From Psychromicrobium lacuslunae (lineage in GTDB: Bacteria > Actinomycetota > Actinomycetes > Actinomycetales > Micrococcaceae), in contig NZ_CP011005.1 in NCBI RefSeq assembly GCF_000950575.1, forward strand, positions 2,914,001-2,978,000: 64,000 bases of DNA, read 5' to 3'. Below are positions 33,603-42,393 of the stretch, in pieces. Positions within the stretch are counted from its first letter, which is position 1. Every line of letters starts with the position of its first letter. The notes under the pieces were generated by a model, which saw only the letters and a program-made list of their open reading frames with translations, searched no databases and was not told the DNA's origin. Made by a program: the position numbers and the translations under genes.

Positions 33603-34433
33603 ATGAGCGTGAAATTTCCACTGCGGATGCTTGCCTCCGCAACACTGGCCGCGGCCCTGGTGGCTGCTGTCGGCTTACCCAGCGAAGCTGCCGACGCGCA
33701 GAGCGGGAGCTACCAGTGCAGCTCTCGGGACGTCCCTCAGGCCAGCGGAGTGCTCAAGTTGGGGATAGCCGAGATCGCCCCGGTGAAGCCGGGCGAACCG
33801 GTCAAAATCGGTAATGCCGATGGAAGTTTCAGCCTGGCAGCGAACTCGGTTCCCGCTGATCGCGGCTGGACCGCAGCAAACGTATTCCTTAATCCGGGCG
33901 TCGAGGTGGCCGCTAAGCAGGTCACTCAGGGCGATGCCCTGCAGGCTAAGGTGCCGGTGAATAATGGTGGGCTGAGCTATCAGAGCAGCTTCAGCTTCAA
34001 TGAGTTCAACTTTGACACTCCGGGCACCAAAGAACTCCGCCTGCCAGCTGACTTCACCGTCAACATCACCTTCAGCGATGCCTCCGAAGTGCCCACTAAT
34101 GAGTTCTTCAAATGCCACACCGACTCTCCTGCCTTGTTGCGCAGCATCACGGTGCTCGGCTCAACGGCATCCCCGTCCGCGACGCCGAGCAGCACGCCGG
34201 TGGCAACAGCCGATCCAAGTAGCAGCCCGAGCGCGAGTCAGATAGTAGCTCCGAGCGACGCTTCGACCGCTGCTCCCCACGATGGGGCTACGACGCCCTC
34301 CTCGGATTTGGCCCAGACCGGCGTTAGCGGACTGTGGTGGGGAGTGGCTGGCTTCGTCCTGCTATTGCTCGGTGCCGCAGCCGTGGTGTTTTCCCGCCGT
34401 CGTTCCCTTCGCCTTCAGGAGACCAAGAAATGA
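33603..34433 (+). CDS. Secreted cell-wall protein with LAxTG sortase signal
   Basis: 276 residues. A signal peptide ends near EAADA; the central ~140 residues form a beta-rich domain with two cysteines (YQCSS and FKCHT). A Ser/Thr/Ala/Pro-rich stalk follows, then LAQTG, a hydrophobic helix and the basic tail RRRSLRLQ, the layout for sortase anchoring. LAxTG is the motif favoured by class E sortases of actinobacteria. The phosphatase gene overlaps its stop by four bases, so the two exported proteins are made together. Confidence 0.85.
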   Translation: MSVKFPLRMLASATLAAALVAAVGLPSEAADAQSGSYQCSSRDVPQASGVLKLGIAEIAPVKPGEPVKIGNADGSFSLAANSVPADRGWTAANVFLNPGVEVAAKQVTQGDALQAKVPVNNGGLSYQSSFSFNEFNFDTPGTKELRLPADFTVNITFSDASEVPTNEFFKCHTDSPALLRSITVLGSTASPSATPSSTPVATADPSSSPSASQIVAPSDASTAAPHDGATTPSSDLAQTGVSGLWWGVAGFVLLLLGAAAVVFSRRRSLRLQETKK

Positions 34434-36031
34434 ATGAGCTCGATATCCCGGAGATGGGCGTTCCGTACGAATTAATGGAGCGGCTGAGCATCGCCGAACA
34501 GCATGAGTATTTGCAGCAGAAGATCCGTCGTCATCGCCGGAGCAATGGCGTCAACCGGCGTGACTTCTTGCGTTTTTCCGGGGTTGCCGCAGTGGCAGCC
34601 ACCGCCCTAGCACCTGGCATGTCAAGCACTTTCCAGGCGCCCACCCTGCTAGTGCAGCAGACCGGAACGGTTGATGCCTCGGTCAAGCCAATGGGCCGCC
34701 ACCTGGCTTGGGGAAACAACCCCCAAACAACCGTGGCAGTGGCCTGGCAGACCGCCAAGGCGGTGCGCAATCCCTATCTGCGGTTTGGGACCTCCGGCAA
34801 TGCCTTGAGCGCTAAAGTGCCTGCCGAGGTTCGTCACTTGCATACCGGCATCACCCCGGGAAAGCTGGTCTCCTACCAAGCGGTTGACCAGTACTATCTA
34901 CATGCCGCGTTGAGCCAGCTCATTCCGGGTACCAAGTACTACTATCTGGTCGGCAGCGATGAGTACGATCCGATCGCTCAGGGTGATACTCCAGTGGAGT
35001 TCAAGACCGCTCCGGCGGGCAGTCTGCCCTTCACGTTCACCGCCTTTGGTGATCAAGGAACCACCAAGGACGCGGCAGCCAACGTCACAGCGATTGCAGG
35101 CATCAAGCCCGCCTTCCACCTGCACGCCGGCGATATTTGCTATGCCAACCCCTCCGGCGGCGGCGTGGTGGGCGACCAGTATGACGCGACCAGCTGGGAC
35201 CGTTTCTTCATTCAGAACGAGCCGGTGGCACAGTCCGCACCCTGGATGGTGGCAACCGGAAACCACGACCTTGAAGCCTATTACTCGGTCAATGGCTATG
35301 GCGGGCACCAGGCGCGCTTCGATTTCCCGAGCACCGGCTTTGACGCTGCGAATGCGCCCAGCGTCTATTCCTTCACCTATTCCAATGTCGCCGTGCTCTG
35401 CCTGGATAGCAATGACAACTCCTGGGAGATCACCGGAAACAACGGGTATACGGCGGGTAAGCAGCTGATCTGGCTGGAGGCTGAACTGAAGAAGTTCCGT
35501 GCCCAACCGGGTATTGACTTCATCATTACGTATCACCACTATTGCGCCTACTCGACGACCAATCAGCACGCTTCCGATGGACATGTCCGGGACAGTTTCG
35601 GCAAGCTCTACGACCAATACAAGGTCGATCTGGTGATCCAGGGACACAATCACGTCTATGAGCGCACCGATTCCTTGCGCGCCAATAAGGTGATTAAACC
35701 CTTGGAGATCGGTGGCAGCACTAAGCCCGAGACCGACGGCATTGTCTACGTCACGGCTGGTTCGGCTGGTAAGAGCCTCTATAGCTTCCCGGCCCCGGAC
35801 ACCTATGCCGGCAATCTCAAGGAACATCAGCAAGTTGATAGCTATTTTTGGTCAAGCCCGCGGGCGAAGACCAAGGAGACAATCGACTGGTCAAGGGTGC
35901 GCTTCACCGGATTCGCCTTCTTGCGTATTGATGTCACCCCGCGGGCCAGTGCCGGGCTCAGCTCGAAAATGCACGTTCAGGCACTGACCCCCGGCGGTGC
36001 AGTGATCGATCAATTCGACGTCTTACGCTAG
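34430..36031 (+). CDS. Tat-exported purple acid phosphatase / metallophosphoesterase
   Basis: 533 residues from ATG at 34430 (ATGA overlap). The twin-arginine signal NRRDFLRFSGVAAVAATALA lies about 37 residues in, an extended n-region. An N-terminal fibronectin-like domain precedes the catalytic domain with the metal motifs TAFGDQG, HAGDICY, TGNHD, TYHHYC and GHNHVYER of purple acid phosphatases. It should release phosphate from organic esters outside the membrane. Its end overlaps the convergent MFS gene by four bases. Confidence 0.92.
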   Translation: MNELDIPEMGVPYELMERLSIAEQHEYLQQKIRRHRRSNGVNRRDFLRFSGVAAVAATALAPGMSSTFQAPTLLVQQTGTVDASVKPMGRHLAWGNNPQTTVAVAWQTAKAVRNPYLRFGTSGNALSAKVPAEVRHLHTGITPGKLVSYQAVDQYYLHAALSQLIPGTKYYYLVGSDEYDPIAQGDTPVEFKTAPAGSLPFTFTAFGDQGTTKDAAANVTAIAGIKPAFHLHAGDICYANPSGGGVVGDQYDATSWDRFFIQNEPVAQSAPWMVATGNHDLEAYYSVNGYGGHQARFDFPSTGFDAANAPSVYSFTYSNVAVLCLDSNDNSWEITGNNGYTAGKQLIWLEAELKKFRAQPGIDFIITYHHYCAYSTTNQHASDGHVRDSFGKLYDQYKVDLVIQGHNHVYERTDSLRANKVIKPLEIGGSTKPETDGIVYVTAGSAGKSLYSFPAPDTYAGNLKEHQQVDSYFWSSPRAKTKETIDWSRVRFTGFAFLRIDVTPRASAGLSSKMHVQALTPGGAVIDQFDVLR

Positions 36032-37314
36032 ACCTTTTCCTGCACTGTGTGCTCGGCTGCGATGGTGTCCCCGGCTGCGATGGCAGCTGGGGACACCGCG
36101 CGGGATCCGGCGCTTGTTGTGGCTCGATGCACCCTGAACCCGAGCAGGGCTGCTAGCGCACAGAGCAGGGCGACCACCACCGCGAAAACGGTAAAGACAG
36201 TTGCCAGCGCGAAGCCTGTGGCAGCCCAACCAGCCAACACAGCTGGTACCGCCATGGCTAGGTAGCAGCACAGGTAGAAAGCGGAGATCACCCCGCCCCG
36301 GGCCTCGGCGGGGATCACTGAGTTTAGGTGACGGAATGATCCGCTGAAAGCAAGTCCGAAGCCTGCGCCTAGCAGCACAACGCTGAGGATAATCAGCGTG
36401 GGGCTCCCGGAGAGAATGACCGGGATGCTGAGCAGAATGCTGATCGCCATCAGGGCATCACCGCTAATCGCTAGCAGCCGTGCCGACAGCCCACCCAGCA
36501 ACCACTGAGTCAGCGCCGAGGAGATGGTCAGCACCGCTATTACTCCAGCGCTGAAGATCAGTGAGTGGATACCGGTCTCTTGAGCGGCAAGGGTGGGAAA
36601 CAGGGATAAGTAAAGCCCCAGCACCACCCAGGAAGCAGCGGCTCCTAATACTGAGAAGCTGAAGTCAGTCCTGATCAGGCCCGGCACCGAAGGCCGGGAA
36701 AGGCGAATCCGCGCCCGGCTGCGTTGAGTATGCGTTTCGGCGGTCAGAATCAGCGCAATAGTGACTAAAACCATCACTCCGCCGACCATTAAGAAGGGCG
36801 TTACCAGCGGAGCGGGAAGCATCTCCGCCGCCAGCGCGGTGCCGAAGATGCCAACTGCCATCCCGATGCTGAAGGCTACTCCGGTGATCCGGCCGGTGCG
36901 TGCGCCATCGGCTGGCCGCAGGTCGAGCATCGCGGCACCCGCGGCCACCACCACCGCACCAATGGCCGCACCATGCACAATGCGAGCCGCCAGCAGGGCA
37001 ACCACATTCTGTGCGGTCACGAAGACCACCAATCCGATCAGGATCAGCCCGGCCGCCGTAAGCAGAACCGGTTTACGCCCAATCGCGTCGGTAATCGGGC
37101 CCACTATTAGCAGGCTGATCAGCGCGGCAATCGCATAGGCGGCGAACACCACGGTGAGCATTAGCGAACTGAAACCCCACTCAGCGGCATACCGAGCATA
37201 GAGCGGCGAGGGAATGCCGGAGACTGCTAAAGCTAAACCGAGCAGCACGGCCATTAGCCAGTAACTACCGGTCCGGGTAGTGGTCGGAGTGAGAGCAGGG
37301 CGAGGAGTCGTCAT
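36028..37314 (-). CDS. MFS transporter (drug-efflux type)
   Basis: About 428 residues and 12 membrane segments. The motif GPITDAIGRKPVLLTAAGL between helices 2 and 3 is motif A of the DHA family. ATG at 37314 has AAAGGG upstream. It is divergent from the ArsR-like regulator, with two palindromic sites between them, so it is probably repressed by it. Substrate unknown. Confidence 0.88.
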   Translation of the reverse strand: MTTPRPALTPTTTRTGSYWLMAVLLGLALAVSGIPSPLYARYAAEWGFSSLMLTVVFAAYAIAALISLLIVGPITDAIGRKPVLLTAAGLILIGLVVFVTAQNVVALLAARIVHGAAIGAVVVAAGAAMLDLRPADGARTGRITGVAFSIGMAVGIFGTALAAEMLPAPLVTPFLMVGGVMVLVTIALILTAETHTQRSRARIRLSRPSVPGLIRTDFSFSVLGAAASWVVLGLYLSLFPTLAAQETGIHSLIFSAGVIAVLTISSALTQWLLGGLSARLLAISGDALMAISILLSIPVILSGSPTLIILSVVLLGAGFGLAFSGSFRHLNSVIPAEARGGVISAFYLCCYLAMAVPAVLAGWAATGFALATVFTVFAVVVALLCALAALLGFRVHRATTSAGSRAVSPAAIAAGDTIAAEHTVQEKV

Positions 37315-37326
37315 CGTTTTCCCTTT

Positions 37327-37384
37327 GTGTTTGATGACCATCGAACACCTAGCAGGCTAGCAGCTGGTTTGATGAACATCAAAC
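37327..37384. promoter_or_regulatory. Twin operators between MFS and ArsR-like genes
   Basis: Site 1 (37327-37348) is GTGTTTGATG-AC-CATCGAACAC, with 9 of 10 arm bases matching. Site 2 (37367-37384) is GTTTGATG-AA-CATCAAAC, with perfect arms. Both share TTTGATG-N2-CATC. They occupy the divergent promoter region and probably bind the ArsR-like protein. Confidence 0.8.
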
Positions 37385-37394
37385 ACGTTAGAAT

Positions 37395-37736
37395 ATGACC
37401 ATGACAGTCGAGCAGGATCATGTAGTTATTGAGGGTCCGGATGAGTTTCCGGTGGCGCCACTGAATCAAGTGCTGACTGCCATTAGCGATCCGATTCGGT
37501 TGGAGATGGTGCGCAGGCTGAGTGTGGCGGGCGATAAAATCCAGTGTTCCGGGCTATACGAGGGTATTTCTCGCTCCACCGGAACCCATCACTTCAAGGT
37601 GCTTCGTGAGGCTGGCGTTATTTCCAGAGTGGTGGAGGGGCACGTGGTCTCACAACGACTCAATGAACTCGCTCTGGAACAGCGATTTCCCGGTCTAATT
37701 CCCTCCTTGGTGGCGGCTGCCAACGCTGAGAACTGA
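37395..37736 (+). CDS. ArsR-like winged-helix transcriptional regulator
   Basis: 113 residues with the ArsR-type core AISDPIRLEMVRRL, then STGTHHFKVLREAGVISRVVEGHVVSQRLNE. No cysteine or histidine metal site is apparent: the single Cys is in IQCSGL. It therefore more likely senses a small organic molecule. ATG at 37395 or 37401. It is divergent from the MFS exporter; the MATE gene follows after 11 bases and may be co-regulated. Confidence 0.87.
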   Translation: MTMTVEQDHVVIEGPDEFPVAPLNQVLTAISDPIRLEMVRRLSVAGDKIQCSGLYEGISRSTGTHHFKVLREAGVISRVVEGHVVSQRLNELALEQRFPGLIPSLVAAANAEN

Positions 37737-37747
37737 TCCTCACCGGC

Positions 37748-39097
37748 ATGCGCAAAGGCATTAATGCTGAAATCCTACGACTAGCGCTGCCCGCCTTCGG
37801 GGCACTGATCGCCGAGCCCTTGTTTCTGATCGCAGATTCCGCGATTATCGGTCACCTCGGGGTGGACCAACTTGCCGGCGTTGGGCTGGCCTCGACCCTA
37901 CTGCAGACTGCTGTCGGGCTGATGGTTTTCCTTGCCTACTCCACCACGCCAGCGGTGGCCAGATTACTCGGTGCCGGGCGCCGCCAGGAGGCGATCGCTG
38001 TCGGTCGCGACGGCATCTGGCTGGCTGCTTTGCTCGGTGCCGCGCTCGCCTTGCTCGGTGCGTGGTGCGCCGAACCGTTGCTGCGCTTAATGGGTGCGCA
38101 GGGCGCAGTGTTACAGGCGGCGAGTGATTACTTAGTGTTCTCGATGCCTGGGCTGCCCGCCATGCTCTTGGTGCTGGCAGCGACCGGGGTGTTGCGCGGC
38201 CTGCAAGACACCAAGACGCCCTTGCTGGTCGCCGCGGCTGGTTTTGTGCTCAACGCTCTGCTCAATTGGCTGCTGGTCTATCCGTTCGGACTCGGCGTGA
38301 TTGGCTCGGCTATCGGTACTTCCATTGCCCAGTGGGCGATGGCCGCCGTCTATTTGCTGATCGTCTTCGCCGCCGCCCGCCGCGCGCGTCTTTCACTGGC
38401 ACCCCACTGGCGTGGCTTGCTGTCCTTGACCTCGGTGGGCAGCTGGTTATTGCTGCGCACCCTCAGCTTGCGGGTAGCCATCCTGGTCACCGTGCTGGTG
38501 GCAACGACTCAGGGGCCGGTCAATCTGGCCGCCCATCAAATTGCGATCACCATCTTCAGTTTCCTGGCCTTCGCCCTTGACGCTATTGCGATCGCCGCCC
38601 AGGCCTTGATCGGCAAGGAGCTGGGGGCGGCAAATCTACCGATGGTCAAGGCGTTGACCCGGAGAATGGTGCTCTGGGGTCTTGGCTTTGGCGTTATCAC
38701 CGGCCTCCTCGTATTGCTGAGCGCGCCCTGGCTCGGCTGGATTTTTAGCAGCGATCCTTCGGTACATCAGGCCCTTGGCACCGCATTGCTGGCACTTGCT
38801 TTGAGCCAGCCAATAGCCGGGGTGGTGTTTGTCTTGGACGGTGTGTTGATTGGGGCTGGGGATGCCCGGTACCTGGCCTTGGCTGGCCTGCTGGCGCTTT
38901 TGGTTTACCTGCCTTTGCTTGGCTGGGTGAGTGCCTCAGGCGCGCACGGTTCGACCGCCCTCGGCTGGCTTTGGGCGGCATTCTCGGGAGGCTATTTACT
39001 GGCTCGTGCTGCGACGCTATTGCTGCGGGCGCGTACCGACGCCTGGCAGCGTACCGGGGTGCCGGGTGCAGCTAGCGCAATGCTGCCCAGCGAATAG
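37748..39097 (+). CDS. MATE family efflux transporter (DinF-like)
   Basis: 449 residues with 12 membrane segments and the MATE opening LALPAFGALIAEPLFLIADSA, plus GVLRGLQDTKTPL, the DinF-subfamily signature. It would export cationic or phenolic compounds using a sodium or proton gradient. It lies 11 bases after the ArsR-like gene. Confidence 0.9.
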   Translation: MRKGINAEILRLALPAFGALIAEPLFLIADSAIIGHLGVDQLAGVGLASTLLQTAVGLMVFLAYSTTPAVARLLGAGRRQEAIAVGRDGIWLAALLGAALALLGAWCAEPLLRLMGAQGAVLQAASDYLVFSMPGLPAMLLVLAATGVLRGLQDTKTPLLVAAAGFVLNALLNWLLVYPFGLGVIGSAIGTSIAQWAMAAVYLLIVFAAARRARLSLAPHWRGLLSLTSVGSWLLLRTLSLRVAILVTVLVATTQGPVNLAAHQIAITIFSFLAFALDAIAIAAQALIGKELGAANLPMVKALTRRMVLWGLGFGVITGLLVLLSAPWLGWIFSSDPSVHQALGTALLALALSQPIAGVVFVLDGVLIGAGDARYLALAGLLALLVYLPLLGWVSASGAHGSTALGWLWAAFSGGYLLARAATLLLRARTDAWQRTGVPGAASAMLPSE

Positions 39098-39140
39098 ACT
39101 GGAACGAAGCGAGTTTTTCAGCACACCCTATGGAGGTTCA

Positions 39141-39749
39141 GTGAGCAGTCTGCAGGCCGGTCGGCCGACGGCGAAGCCAGACTTATGGAGGCCGGTTCTA
39201 TGGCGCGCGCTCATTGCCTTGGCCTTCGGCTTGCTCACGGTTTTCTGGCCCGATATTAGTCCCCTATTCCGGGCGATTGCGGTCGGGGTGTACTTCCTCG
39301 GCTCCGCAGCCGCAGTACTGTCCCTATTGCTGCTGGTTCGTGCTGGCTTACCGGCCGCGCATCGCTGGCTCTGGCTAGAGCTACTAGTGTTCGCAATCGC
39401 CGGCATTGCTTTGTTCTTCCTTCAGGACAACAGGGCTTTTGCCTGGTCGGCAGCTGTTGCCTTATTCGTTACCGGGATGATTGAGCTGGTGCTGGGCTTT
39501 AGGTATCGGCTGCAGACGGTATTGGGCAGGGATTGGTTGATCACTGGTGCGATTGCGCTGCTTGCCGCTGTTCTCCTGGTGAGCTTGGCCGGTACCTCGG
39601 CGCGGGCACCGATCGGGGTGCTCGGCGGCTCTGCGGTGATTATCGGAGTGGTGGCGGTGCTCGCCGCGTTGAGTTACCGACACGAGGCTGGTCTCAAGCC
39701 CGGCACCGAGGATGCTGGGCAGAATCCATCTCTACGAGGCGTAGAATAG
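39141..39749 (+). CDS. DUF308/HdeD-like membrane protein
   Basis: 202 residues from GTG at 39141, with TGGAGG upstream. Six hydrophobic helices in pairs, with FGLLTVFWPDISPL near the start, fit the HdeD/DUF308 pattern. Role unknown, possibly envelope stress. Confidence 0.75.
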   Translation: MSSLQAGRPTAKPDLWRPVLWRALIALAFGLLTVFWPDISPLFRAIAVGVYFLGSAAAVLSLLLLVRAGLPAAHRWLWLELLVFAIAGIALFFLQDNRAFAWSAAVALFVTGMIELVLGFRYRLQTVLGRDWLITGAIALLAAVLLVSLAGTSARAPIGVLGGSAVIIGVVAVLAALSYRHEAGLKPGTEDAGQNPSLRGVE

Positions 39750-39800
39750 TTCGGGCAGTGCGTACGGAAAAACTTATTAGCAGGTAATAAAGGAGCGGTT

Positions 39801-40232
39801 GTGGCCGAGCAAAAAGGTGGCGGTGAAACTCCGGCTACCTCTGCCGAGGGGGCGGAGCAGCCGAAGCCGAGCAGTAAGATCAGGGGCATCAGAGGGCCGC
39901 TGATCTTCTCCGCTGTGCTCGCTTTAATCGCCGGGGTGGTAACGATTTTCTTTGCCACTGGGGGCACCGGAGCCAAAGTGAGTACTGGTTCCGCTCGGGC
40001 GATAAGATTCGACCTCGGCGGCATCGCCTTCGGCGTCACCTTCATCGTCTGCCTGGTGATTTGCGCGATGCTTTTGATGAGTCATAAGGAGAACCCGGAC
40101 GAACTCAGCGAAGGATCGGGTGTGAATTTACGCTCCGAGGATCGCTTGAAGAAACTCAAAGATGCCAGCCGCGAATCCAGTACTGAGCCGGATCATTCTT
40201 CGACTGAGCCCGAGCCGCCAGCTTCTAGCTAA
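39801..40232 (+). CDS. Hypothetical protein with two membrane helices
   Basis: 143 residues from GTG with AAAGGAG upstream. A polar N-terminal ~30 residues, two hydrophobic helices (about 33-53 and 72-93) and a charged C-terminal tail rich in Glu/Ser/Pro. I recognise no family. It follows the HdeD-like gene by 51 bases in the same direction. Confidence 0.7.
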   Translation: MAEQKGGGETPATSAEGAEQPKPSSKIRGIRGPLIFSAVLALIAGVVTIFFATGGTGAKVSTGSARAIRFDLGGIAFGVTFIVCLVICAMLLMSHKENPDELSEGSGVNLRSEDRLKKLKDASRESSTEPDHSSTEPEPPASS

Positions 40233-40308
40233 TCGCGCCGGGTAGTGCGCCCGGCCCTGGCGAGAGCCTGACTGTTTAACTGCTTATTAGCCGCCTGTTG
40301 GCTGCTTG

Positions 40309-41298
40309 TTAGCTGCGTAGCGCACTCAGGCTACTGCCGATTCGAGTGAAGATTTCCTGGTCCACTCTTACCCCAGCATGTCTGAGCGCCAGCAGTGCGG
40401 CCCCAGCTAGACCGTCGGGTACTCGGAACACTGCCTGACCGGCTAGCTCTGAGGCAAGCTCGTCTTCAATCACCGAACGGCTGGACAAGATGCTGCCACC
40501 AAGTACCAATGGTCCGGTCACTTCAGCGGAACGGGTTGTGCGCAGTGAATGGCTGAGCAATTGGCCCGCCTTACTCAACAGATCACCGGCCACCGAATCA
40601 CCGGCTGCAGCGGCCTGGAAGACAATAACGGCGAAGGCTGCCAGCTCGATAGGACGTAGCGCGTAGATCGTCTGGATCATGGCTTGCAGTCTCGCCGGAC
40701 GACCTTCGAAACTTGCAGCACTGTGCTGCAAACCCAGCTGTTCGGTAAGCAGAGCGGTCATGGCGGTGGCCGGGCCGATGCCGTCGAGATCGGCGGCCAC
40801 GGCGCGAGCGCAGTGGTAGCCGATCCAATACCCGGAGCCGTGATCGCCGAGCAACCAACCGGTACCATCGGTCACCCGATCGAGGCTGAAATTCCTGATC
40901 CGAGCACATACCGCCCCAGTTCCGGCGACCAGAGCATAACCATCGCCATGATAAGTACCGGAAAAATACGTGGCTAAAAGATCAGATTCAATCACAACTT
41001 CGCTCGAAGGATTGATTGTTTTGAACGCTTCAGCCATCCCGCTGATGGGTGAGTGGGTAGAGCCCCCGGCCATTGCGATGGTGAGGCTGCGGAAGTCATC
41101 AAGGGCGCGTCCGGCCATTTCTAGACTCTGCTCAATTGCCTCGCGATACGAGTGCATCACCCGGTCAAGTCCAGAAGATACGGGGTTTCCCGGCCCAGAT
41201 CGGCCGTAACCCAAGCATTCACCGGCGGTGTTCAGGAGCGTCGCGCGGGTCGATGTGCCGCCTGCATCGATGGCCAGCATTAGCGAGGAATTATGCAT
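40309..41298 (-). CDS. BadF/BadG-type N-acetylglucosamine/MurNAc kinase-like protein
   Basis: 329 residues of the ASKHA fold: phosphate-1 loop LAIDAGGTSTRATLLNTAG, the second loop LVAGTGAVCARI, and GWLLGDHGSGYWIGYHCARAVAADLDG, which is typical of NagK/MurK-like BadF-BadG kinases. It likely phosphorylates the amino sugar brought in by the nearby ABC importer. ATG at 41298 is preferred because it places the P-loop near the N-terminus. Divergent from the rpiR gene. Confidence 0.85.
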   Translation of the reverse strand: MHNSSLMLAIDAGGTSTRATLLNTAGECLGYGRSGPGNPVSSGLDRVMHSYREAIEQSLEMAGRALDDFRSLTIAMAGGSTHSPISGMAEAFKTINPSSEVVIESDLLATYFSGTYHGDGYALVAGTGAVCARIRNFSLDRVTDGTGWLLGDHGSGYWIGYHCARAVAADLDGIGPATAMTALLTEQLGLQHSAASFEGRPARLQAMIQTIYALRPIELAAFAVIVFQAAAAGDSVAGDLLSKAGQLLSHSLRTTRSAEVTGPLVLGGSILSSRSVIEDELASELAGQAVFRVPDGLAGAALLALRHAGVRVDQEIFTRIGSSLSALRS

Positions 41299-41324
41299 TG
41301 TTATCAATCTGTGTTGGTTGTGAC

Positions 41325-41354
41325 TTGACACACACTAGCTTATGAGAATAGTTT
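41325..41354 (+). promoter_or_regulatory. Putative promoter of rpiR
   Basis: TTGACA at 41325-41330 and TAGTTT at 41349-41354 are 18 bases apart, placing transcription start about 30 bases before the rpiR GTG. Confidence 0.5.
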
Positions 41355-41391
41355 TCCAACATCACTCATTTTCAAGAAATGGATTTTCACT

Positions 41392-42393
41392 GTGACAGCA
41401 ATTGGATCGACAGCGTTACCTTACGCGGTTGATTCTGCGGTCGGAGTGGTCAATCGGATTAAGGCGAAGCTGCCTGAAATGAGTGGAGCGATGTCGCAGA
41501 TCGCCCGCTATCTGATCGAGAAGCCCCAGGCGCCGCTTGAGCTCTCTATCAAAGATCTTGCTAAAGAGACGGGCACTTCAGCGGCTACTATCACCCGATT
41601 CTGCCGCCTGATCGGCTACACCGGCTACGCCCCCTTCCGGGTTGGCGTGGCCGCAGCTGTTGGTCGTTCCGATGCTCGCGAGTCGTGGAAAACCGATATT
41701 GGTAGGGCTTTCGGTCCGGATGATTCGCCGCGCGATGTGCTCAGTACCTTAATGAATGCGCACACTCGTTCGCTGCAGGAGACCGCCGCCGTCCTTGACC
41801 TGCGGCTGATGAAGAATTTGGCGCGGCAGATAGCGCTCTGTGAGCATCTCGATATTTACGGTATTGGCGGCAGTGCGGTGATGGCGGCCGAGTTGCAAGG
41901 TAGGCTATACCGGATCGGCATCCCCTCCCACTTCTGGTCCGAAGTACACACCGGCTTGGTGAGTGCCTCGCGGCAGAACGCTAGCTGTGTGGCGATTGGT
42001 ATTTCTAATACCGGACGCACCGAGGAGACTATCGAGATGCTCCGGCAGGCTCAGATCGCTGGCGCCACCACTATCGCGTTGAGCAATAATCCGCATTCGC
42101 CGCTCGCCGAAGGCGCAGACTTTCAAATCATCACCAACGCGCATGAGCAATTTCTGCAGCCCGATGATCTTTCCGCCAAGCACGTGCAGCTACTGGTTCT
42201 CGATCTGCTTTACCTGCTGGTGGCCCAGGAAAATTTTGCCAGCGCCACCACCAACTTGGCGGCTTCGGCGCTTGCGGTCGCGCCGCATCGACGCCCCGGC
42301 AAGGTCAGCAGCGCGGCTGAACAGATGACTCAAATCACCCCTTATTCGGTCGAGCGAAAGAGGCAGAGCCTTGGCGCCAGCACAGCAATCTGA
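41392..42393 (+). CDS. RpiR-family transcriptional regulator with SIS domain
   Basis: 333 residues. The N-terminal helix-turn-helix reads SIKDLAKETGTSAATITRFCRLIGYTGY in the usual RpiR position; the C-terminal SIS sugar-phosphate domain has YGIGGSAVMAAELQGRLYRIG and GISNTGRTEET. It probably senses a phosphorylated amino sugar and controls the kinase and importer. The SIS protein gene overlaps its end. Confidence 0.9.
   Translation: MTAIGSTALPYAVDSAVGVVNRIKAKLPEMSGAMSQIARYLIEKPQAPLELSIKDLAKETGTSAATITRFCRLIGYTGYAPFRVGVAAAVGRSDARESWKTDIGRAFGPDDSPRDVLSTLMNAHTRSLQETAAVLDLRLMKNLARQIALCEHLDIYGIGGSAVMAAELQGRLYRIGIPSHFWSEVHTGLVSASRQNASCVAIGISNTGRTEETIEMLRQAQIAGATTIALSNNPHSPLAEGADFQIITNAHEQFLQPDDLSAKHVQLLVLDLLYLLVAQENFASATTNLAASALAVAPHRRPGKVSSAAEQMTQITPYSVERKRQSLGASTAI

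Noticed and set aside
34898-35833. 311-codon frame antisense to the purple acid phosphatase
   Set aside because: The sense frame has all metal motifs of a known enzyme; the antisense product shows no family features and no ribosome site.
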